Part shown: positions 33,527 to 37,350 of the stretch, piece by piece
Layout: each line of letters starts with the position of its first letter
Numbering within the stretch: the stretch's first letter is position 1
From: Hofstenia miamia
Taxonomy: Eukaryota > Xenacoelomorpha > Acoela
Direction of reading: 5' to 3'
Assembly: GCA_004352715.1 (NCBI GenBank)
Contig: SCFE01000036.1
Coordinates: 1,031,413-1,068,762 of the forward strand
DNA: 37,350 bases
Made by a program: the position numbers and the translations under genes
Notes under the pieces: generated by a model
The model's input: only the letters and a program-made list of their open reading frames with translations
What the model was told of the DNA's origin: nothing
Databases searched by the model: none

Positions 33527-33784
33527 TCATGTCCTTATATTGTCAAACTTCTGGGGCTCATTTTTGGAAAACTTTTTTAACAACATTTGTATCTCCATTC
33601 CCTTTTGTTCATTTGGTGTTTCTAACTTTTTATTATTGCTTGTTACTTGTGAATTAACCTTTAAGGGGGAAGTTCCTTTCCCAGTGGTTAAATTTGTTTC
33701 CTTTAAGGGGAGAGCATTCTCTCTCTGTTTTTTAGTAAAATTAACCCTTAAATAGTTTTCATAAGTTTTCTTATATTTATTCAT
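33527..33784 (-). CDS. Small unknown Polinton gene
   Basis: The frame is open from 33829, but the ATG at 33784-33782 is preferred because a CCTTATATAGAC box ends directly before it, as in neighbouring genes. That gives about 85 residues, starting MNKYKKTYENYLR, hydrophilic and Lys-rich, with no transmembrane segment and no recognised domain. The middle contains two segments whose DNA (33659-33734) belongs to the TTTAAGG purine-hairpin family, encoding ENALPLKE and GTSPLKV. It lies between the capsid gene and the penton-like candidate. It may be a minor virion or assembly protein, but nothing shows it directly. Confidence 0.5.
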   Translation of the reverse strand: MNKYKKTYENYLRVNFTKKQRENALPLKETNLTTGKGTSPLKVNSQVTSNNKKLETPNEQKGMEIQMLLKKFSKNEPQKFDNIRT

Positions 33785-33787
33785 GTC

Positions 33788-33794
33788 TATATAA
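33788..33794 (-). promoter_or_regulatory. TTATATA box 3 nt before a start codon
   Basis: On the minus strand the context is CATCCTTATATAGAC followed by ATG at 33784. Confidence 0.45.
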
Positions 33795-33800
33795 GGATGG

Positions 33801-33841
33801 AGTGAAATTAATTTCACAACAGAGAACAAAGTTCTCCTTAA
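33801..33841. repeat. Two adjacent palindromes upstream of the small unknown gene
   Basis: GTGAAATTAATTTCAC (33802-33817) is a perfect 16-bp palindrome. Right after it, GAGAAC-AAA-GTTCTC lies at 33822-33836. The first is repeated in inverted orientation at 35741-35765, and the second as a 20-bp identical block at 36198-36217. Confidence 0.7.
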
Positions 33842-33961
33842 GAAAGTCTTTTTTCAGCAATTTTAACAATAATCTTATTTGATTAAAAATACTAAGTGAA
33901 CATGATTATCATTTAAATTAATATTTTGATTTTGGCTATCAGTAATGTATATTCTTATTTC

Positions 33962-34252
33962 TCATATTTCATTTGTGTTGATTTTGTTGAATAACTTGCG
34001 AAAAATTTGTTTTGTAAATGGGTAACTTGATACTAAATCATTTGTAGGAAAAGTAAATACTATATCACTAGAATTTCCATTATATATGCTATCACTTATC
34101 AGAGAACAATGAATTAAAATGTTATTAATTCCTTTTGTAATGTTAGGAACATGATTTGAAATTGTAGTCTTTTTTAGGAGCATTGGTTTTTTTTTATTTA
34201 AGAACTTAAAACCTAGCAGATCACCAAATTCTTTATCAAATTTTAAACACAT
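33962..34252 (-). CDS. Polinton minor capsid (penton-like) candidate
   Basis: An open frame of 96 residues. It has a DLLGF motif near the N-terminus, then NHVPNITKGINNILIHC, SLISDSIYNG and SDIVFTFPTND. An LLGF start followed by an 'IxxIHC-L-xxSxxNG' stretch recalls the single-jelly-roll PX/penton proteins of Polintons, usually encoded near the major capsid gene as here. The protein is shorter than I would expect for the family, and the frame could be truncated at its C-terminus. No TTATATA box precedes this start, unlike four other genes in this element. The call rests on pattern and position only. Confidence 0.45.
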   Translation of the reverse strand: MCLKFDKEFGDLLGFKFLNKKKPMLLKKTTISNHVPNITKGINNILIHCSLISDSIYNGNSSDIVFTFPTNDLVSSYPFTKQIFRKLFNKINTNEI

Positions 34253-34273
34253 TTATTGTTCAAAAGATACCTA

Positions 34274-34921
34274 TTATTTTGCCTGTTCATCATATGTTAA
34301 TTTTGTTTTTTGTTTATTTATTTTGTTTTCAAATTGACCTATTACATCTTCTAACAAGAGATATTCCTTTTTTAATCTAGTATTTCCTTTGGTTAAACTT
34401 GTCTTTTTTCTACCATTATCTTTTATAATTTCATCTATTTGTTTAATTATTTTTTCTCTTTCAGAATCATTGATTGTTTTAAGTTCATTTGGTAAAATTA
34501 AGCTATATTTATTTAGAACATCTATATCAAAATTGGTTTCAAGTTGTGGAGCCTTTGCTCCTGTTTCTCCAAGAGAACTCTCATCTCCAAGAGAACTTTC
34601 ATCTTCTAACTGTTGTAGATTATTAAGATTATATGGCTTCCAATCCTCTATTGCATCTTGTAATTGCCTTTGATTTTTTCTCATTTGAACTAATTCATTT
34701 GTTTGATCCCTTAGATTTTCTTTAATGACATTTGTTTGATCTTTTAACAGATCTCCTTGATCTGAAATAGTTTTTGTAATAGGTTTGTATGTTTCTTGTA
34801 AGTTGTACTGAACTTCATTTTGTTGGTTAATGTAGTCACGTTTTTGTTGTAAAATCTTTTTTTCTTGCTTACTGACTTCATCTTCAAGATTTACTAGTTT
34901 TCTATATTCATCATAATCCAT
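34274..34921 (-). CDS. Coiled-coil protein of the Polinton, intact frame
   Basis: 215 residues, with the start at the ATG at 34921-34919, three nt after a TTATATA box. Residues from about 8 to 95 are rich in Glu, Lys and Gln in a heptad-like pattern (EDEVSKQEKKILQQK, RDQTNELVQMRKNQ), which predicts a long coiled coil. The C-terminal half is also charged. A tandem 18-bp duplication (34568-34603) encodes DESSLG twice. It sits between the penton-like candidate and the ATPase. Coiled-coil virion-associated proteins are common in Polintons, but I cannot name this one. The frame is intact, unlike those of the capsid and ATPase genes. Confidence 0.6.
   Translation of the reverse strand: MDYDEYRKLVNLEDEVSKQEKKILQQKRDYINQQNEVQYNLQETYKPITKTISDQGDLLKDQTNVIKENLRDQTNELVQMRKNQRQLQDAIEDWKPYNLNNLQQLEDESSLGDESSLGETGAKAPQLETNFDIDVLNKYSLILPNELKTINDSEREKIIKQIDEIIKDNGRKKTSLTKGNTRLKKEYLLLEDVIGQFENKINKQKTKLTYDEQAK
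34568..34603 (-). repeat. 18-bp tandem duplication inside the coiled-coil gene
   Basis: GATGARAGTTCTCTTGGA occurs twice in a row on the minus strand, with one difference, encoding DESSLG-DESSLG. The AGTTCTC core resembles arms of the hairpins at 33822 and 36198. Confidence 0.8.
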
Positions 34922-34924
34922 TGT

Positions 34925-34931
34925 TATATAA
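34925..34931 (-). promoter_or_regulatory. TTATATA box 3 nt before the coiled-coil gene
   Basis: On the minus strand the context is AATTATATAACA followed by ATG. Confidence 0.45.
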
Positions 34932-34952
34932 TTATTTTAGAAAATATTTTTC

Positions 34953-34999
34953 ATGCAATACAGGACATATAGTTCCTTTGCTAATGCAATACAGGACAT
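34953..34999. repeat. 16-bp direct repeat between ATPase and coiled-coil gene
   Basis: ATGCAATACAGGACAT occurs at 34953-34968 and 34984-34999, 31 bp apart. The second is followed so as to form GGACA-TGT-TGTCC. It is just upstream of the coiled-coil gene and downstream of the ATPase stop. Confidence 0.7.
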
Positions 35000-35007
35000 G
35001 TTGTCCA

Positions 35008-35699
35008 CTAACTCCTAAAATAAAGGAAACTTTGCTGTGTGCTTATACTTGAGTTAAAAAACTCATAATACCAAGTTTCATTAAAGTTTTTATGTACTGT
35101 GTTCTTTTCCTTATTTACAAATAAAAAGTCATAGTTAGACAAACTTTCAAAAAGGTCTGGATTAAAAGAATTATCCTTAGCACATGCATTTTTATCATGA
35201 TTATCAACAGTAGTGTATAAAACCATGTGTGTACAATTTGTCCATATTTTATTTGGAAAATTGTAATAAGATTGTGAAATATATATTGCTGATATGTTCT
35301 GATGACGACCATCAGTGAAATGATTTGCAATTTTATTCTGTGTCTTTTCTGGGGAATTTACAAGGTAACTATTTTTCTACATGTTGTGTTGCCAACTCCA
35401 TACACATTAGTGTTTTTTAGAAATTCTTCAGGTAATATTTCTAAAACATTATAACCTACTTTATCTGATATTCTTTCCATTATCCTAATTAGATTTTGTA
35501 TTTTTTCTTGATGAAAATTTGGAGTATAGATGTATAATTTATCATAATATATAAGAGGTTTTAAAATCATATCCATTAATAAATTAGTTTTTCCACATCC
35601 TGATTTTTGACATATAAGCATTCTGAAATCTTCTGATAAGAAATCTACTGGTGATTTGTCATTGTTCAATTTTGGAGTATCATAATTAATAATCTTCAT
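35008..35699 (-). pseudogene. Polinton genome-packaging ATPase (FtsK/HerA type), broken
   Basis: The start is the ATG at 35699-35697 directly after TTATATA. Residues 30-38 hold the P-loop CQKSGCGKT; the usual first Gly of GxxGxGKT is Gln here. The frame stops at 35358, and another frame continues to 35008 with GRHQNISAIYISQSYYNFP, a block typical of Polinton ATPases, where it follows Walker B. The acidic Walker B (hydrophobic-DD) expected just before it is not visible at about 35365-35330, so a small deletion probably accompanies the frameshift. The enzyme would pump DNA into capsids. This copy cannot be functional. Confidence 0.8.
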
Positions 35700-35706
35700 T
35701 ATATAA
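35700..35706 (-). promoter_or_regulatory. TTATATA box abutting the ATPase start codon
   Basis: On the minus strand the context is TTTCTTTATATA, then ATG with no spacer. Confidence 0.45.
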
Positions 35707-35740
35707 AGAAAAATGAAATTTTTTTTGTCTTTTTAAGGAG

Positions 35741-35791
35741 TCTCTGTTGTGAAATTGATTTCACTTCTTATTTTAAGGAAAGGGACTTTCC
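35741..35791. promoter_or_regulatory. Divergent intergenic region: palindrome and kB-like site
   Basis: This lies between the ATPase (minus) and PLA2-like (plus) starts. 35741-35765 is an inverted copy of 33801-33825 with one mismatch, including GTGAAATTGATTTCAC. GGGACTTTCC at 35782-35791 fits the NF-kB consensus GGGRNNYYCC. It also forms part of a TTTAAGG hairpin-like repeat. Function is inferred from position only. Confidence 0.4.
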
Positions 35792-35825
35792 CACTGAAAA
35801 AATATTTTCTTTTTCCTTTTTACAA

Positions 35826-36338
35826 ATGATAATTAATGTAACCTACTGTGTTAAAGAAAAAAGATTAACAGGTTCCATTCCAGGCTCAGGGCAATTGATA
35901 AAAACAAAAAATGGAAGAAATATGCTAAAATCAATTAGTAGCAATTGTGGAAGTAAGAAGACACAATTTGTTGGAAGCAAAGTTGGTGAAGGTCTTGATA
36001 TTCACAAAGCAATTGGTTACCTTCCAAAACCAAAAGGAGGTTTCACACTTCCAAATCATAAATATACTGGACCATATAATCCTTTACAGAAACAATTGAA
36101 AAATAATGTACAACCATATAATCAAATTGATGCTATTTCTAGAGAACATGATATATGTTATAACAAAGGTGAAGGCTCTCCAAGTCCCATTGAGGGGGAG
36201 AACAAAGTTCTCCTTAAAGATAACTGTGACAAACAAATGTTGAATAACTTAAGAAATGTTAAACCTAAGAATATCTGTGAAAGATTTGATAAGTTGCTAG
36301 TTTCAAATGTTAACAGGGCTTTCCAAAATAAACTTTAA
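35826..36338 (+). CDS. Parvovirus-type phospholipase A2-like protein of the Polinton
   Basis: An open frame of 170 residues. YTGPYNPL (80-87) fits the calcium-binding loop, and DAISREHDICY (102-112) holds the His-Asp pair of the secreted-PLA2/parvovirus VP1 fold. A CDKQML helix follows at 134-139. Such domains are known from parvoviral capsids and some adintoviruses/Polintons, where they are thought to help virions leave endosomes. Residues 116-130 are encoded by a palindromic DNA insert (about 36173-36217) between the catalytic helix and the next conserved helix. The frame is intact while its neighbours are broken. The N-terminal extension has no clear domain; whether 35826 is the true start is uncertain, as no TTATATA box is present. 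Confidence 0.75.
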   Translation: MIINVTYCVKEKRLTGSIPGSGQLIKTKNGRNMLKSISSNCGSKKTQFVGSKVGEGLDIHKAIGYLPKPKGGFTLPNHKYTGPYNPLQKQLKNNVQPYNQIDAISREHDICYNKGEGSPSPIEGENKVLLKDNCDKQMLNNLRNVKPKNICERFDKLLVSNVNRAFQNKL

Positions 36339-36339
36339 A

Positions 36340-36368
36340 AAAAAACTCTAAAAAAGAAAGAGTTTTTT
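36340..36368 (+). terminator. A/T hairpin directly after the PLA2-like stop
   Basis: AAAAAACTCT (36340-36349), a 9-nt loop and AGAGTTTTTT (36359-36368) form a perfect 10-bp stem starting 2 nt after the TAA. Hairpins mark transcript ends in some giant viruses and virophages. That role here is inferred. Confidence 0.4.
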
Positions 36369-36372
36369 CCCC

Positions 36373-37280
36373 ACAGGAAACTTTAGCTAATGAACTTCAC
36401 AAATCATGTAGATGAAATTTGGTGTGCTGACTTAGTTGATATGAAAAAATTTGGCAGGTGGAATAATGGTTTTAAATATTTGTTGATGATTTTAGATTCA
36501 TTTTCAAAGTATGGGTGGATTATTCCACTAAAAGATAAAACTGGACCTACTGTTAGAGATGCATTAAAGGGTGAATTACATTCATCCTCCAGAATTCCAA
36601 AATTTCTATGGGTTGATAAAGGAAAGGAATTTTAAAATAAATATGTTCAAGAACTATGTGACAAATATGAAATAAAGATGTACTCAACAGAAAATCTTGA
36701 AAAAATTCAATTGTTGAAAGATTTAATAGGACAATTAAAAATATAATGTGGAAAGAATTCACAAAGCAGAATCATACACAATATTTGGATATACTTCCTA
36801 AAATATTAAATGAATACAATAATACAAGACATAGCTCTATAAAAATGACTCCAATTGATGCTTCCAAAGAGAAAAATGAAGATGAAGTTTACAACAATTT
36901 GAACAACAAGTTTGACAATTTGAATATTAAGGAAAGTTTAATCATGAAGCCATCAGGGAACAAATTACCCATTGTGCTTAAATATAAATTTAAAGTAGGT
37001 GATAAAGTTAGAATAAGCAAACTTAAAAGGAAAGTTGTTGATAAAGGCTATACACCAAATTGGACTGAAGAAATATTTATTATTGATAAATTAAAATTAA
37101 CAGACTCTATAACATACACATTGAAAGATTTAGCTGATGAAGAAATAAAATGATCATTTTATGAAGAAGAATTGCAAAAAACTGATCAAGATATATTTAG
37201 AATTGAAAAAGTGTTGAAGAAGAAGAATTGAATGGCCTTTGTTAAATGGTCAGGATATCCTGATAAATTTAATAGTTGGG
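36373..37280 (+). pseudogene. Polinton integrase (retroviral-type) with chromodomain-like tail, broken
   Basis: A conserved N-terminal segment, ETLANELHK, is at 36376-36402 in one frame. The core starts in another (36390-36635) with WCADLVDM, holding the first catalytic Asp, and WVDKGKEF, holding the second. A TAA follows at 36633. The third acidic residue, in VERFNR at about 36716, lies in a shifted frame. The C-terminal part is open at 36746-37153 with ILNEYNNTRHSSIKMTP. Past that stop, further frames to 37280 carry an FVKWSGYPDKFNSW block, a chromodomain signature. The enzyme would insert element DNA, and the chromodomain would guide it to chromatin. Multiple lesions inactivate it. Confidence 0.8.
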
Positions 37281-37350
37281 TAAAAATAAAAAATATATAG
37301 AAACATTATTTTTTAAAAATTTTTTTCTAGACAATATATATAGAGAGATG
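37281..37350. other. End of window, no terminal repeat recognised
   Basis: AT-rich sequence after the integrase. Polinton integrases often lie near a terminus, so a terminal inverted repeat could start beyond the window. Confidence 0.3.

Larger units (their letters stand above)
31846..37350. mobile_element. Polinton/Maverick (adintovirus-like) fragment
   Basis: Capsid-like gene, packaging ATPase, PLA2-like gene and retroviral-type integrase with a chromodomain-like tail occur together within 5 kb, which is diagnostic of Polintons/Mavericks and related adintoviruses. The capsid-to-ATPase block is on the minus strand, and PLA2 and integrase diverge from it on the plus strand. Protein-primed DNA polymerase B, protease and terminal inverted repeats are not seen in the window. 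Several genes are broken, so this is an old or partial integrated copy. Confidence 0.85.

Noticed and set aside
34389-34673. Plus-strand frames at 34389-34673, 33540-33755 and 2604-2855
   Set aside because: They are antisense shadows of the coiled-coil gene, the small Polinton gene and the LINE RT.

Overview
The window is AT-rich, repeat-dense DNA from an animal nuclear genome, most likely an invertebrate. It is not bacterial: it has a spliced host gene, several non-LTR retrotransposon relics, Penelope-like retroelements, a Gypsy fragment, a Polinton/Maverick (adintovirus-like) fragment, (TA)n tracts, four multi-base assembly gaps (14328-14802, 17707-17971, 19364-19540, 30581-31569) and four isolated single n's (1105, 9118, 20025, 27183). 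The species cannot be named from the sequence.

Host content. The clearest host gene lies on the minus strand. It encodes a protein of the acid ceramidase / N-acylethanolamine acid amidase (ASAH1/NAAA) family of N-terminal-nucleophile hydrolases. Two coding exons are visible, 20086-19591 with the catalytic Cys and 10875-10584 with the C-terminus and stop. They join in frame across an intron of about 8.7 kb with an apparent GC-AG boundary. The 5' exons were not found. A short S/T/P-rich plus-strand segment at 75-153 may be an exon of a different gene.

Region by region. 1-2300: 3' fragment of a LINE. 2313-6000: a minus-strand LINE with a PHD-like zinc finger in ORF1 and an endonuclease-RT ORF2, broken by frameshifts. 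6780-8015: a decayed plus-strand LINE. 8158-10066: a 960-bp tandem duplication joined at a single n. 10876-19590: the intron, holding a LINE ORF1/EN relic, a YVDD Penelope relic, a nearly full Penelope-like element (minus) with a hammerhead-like motif, an inverted second Penelope copy and a LINE RT fragment. 20087-23600: intron or upstream DNA with one more minus-strand LINE relic. 23620-26205: a Gypsy gag-protease-RT relic. 26206-31845: a palindromic element with inverted arms of about 1.7 kb, no recognisable transposase, and internal minisatellites. 31846-37350: the Polinton fragment.

The Polinton carries a minus-strand block (major capsid protein, a small unknown gene, a penton-like candidate, a coiled-coil protein and the packaging ATPase) and a divergent plus-strand block (phospholipase A2-like gene, then integrase with a chromodomain-like tail). 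No DNA polymerase B or protease is seen. Capsid, ATPase and integrase genes are broken, while the PLA2-like and coiled-coil frames are open. The most unusual signals are in this fragment: TTATATA placed 0-6 nt before four start codons, a 25-bp palindrome-containing repeat in inverted orientation upstream of two genes, and a small hairpin family, one member of which sits in frame inside the PLA2 domain.
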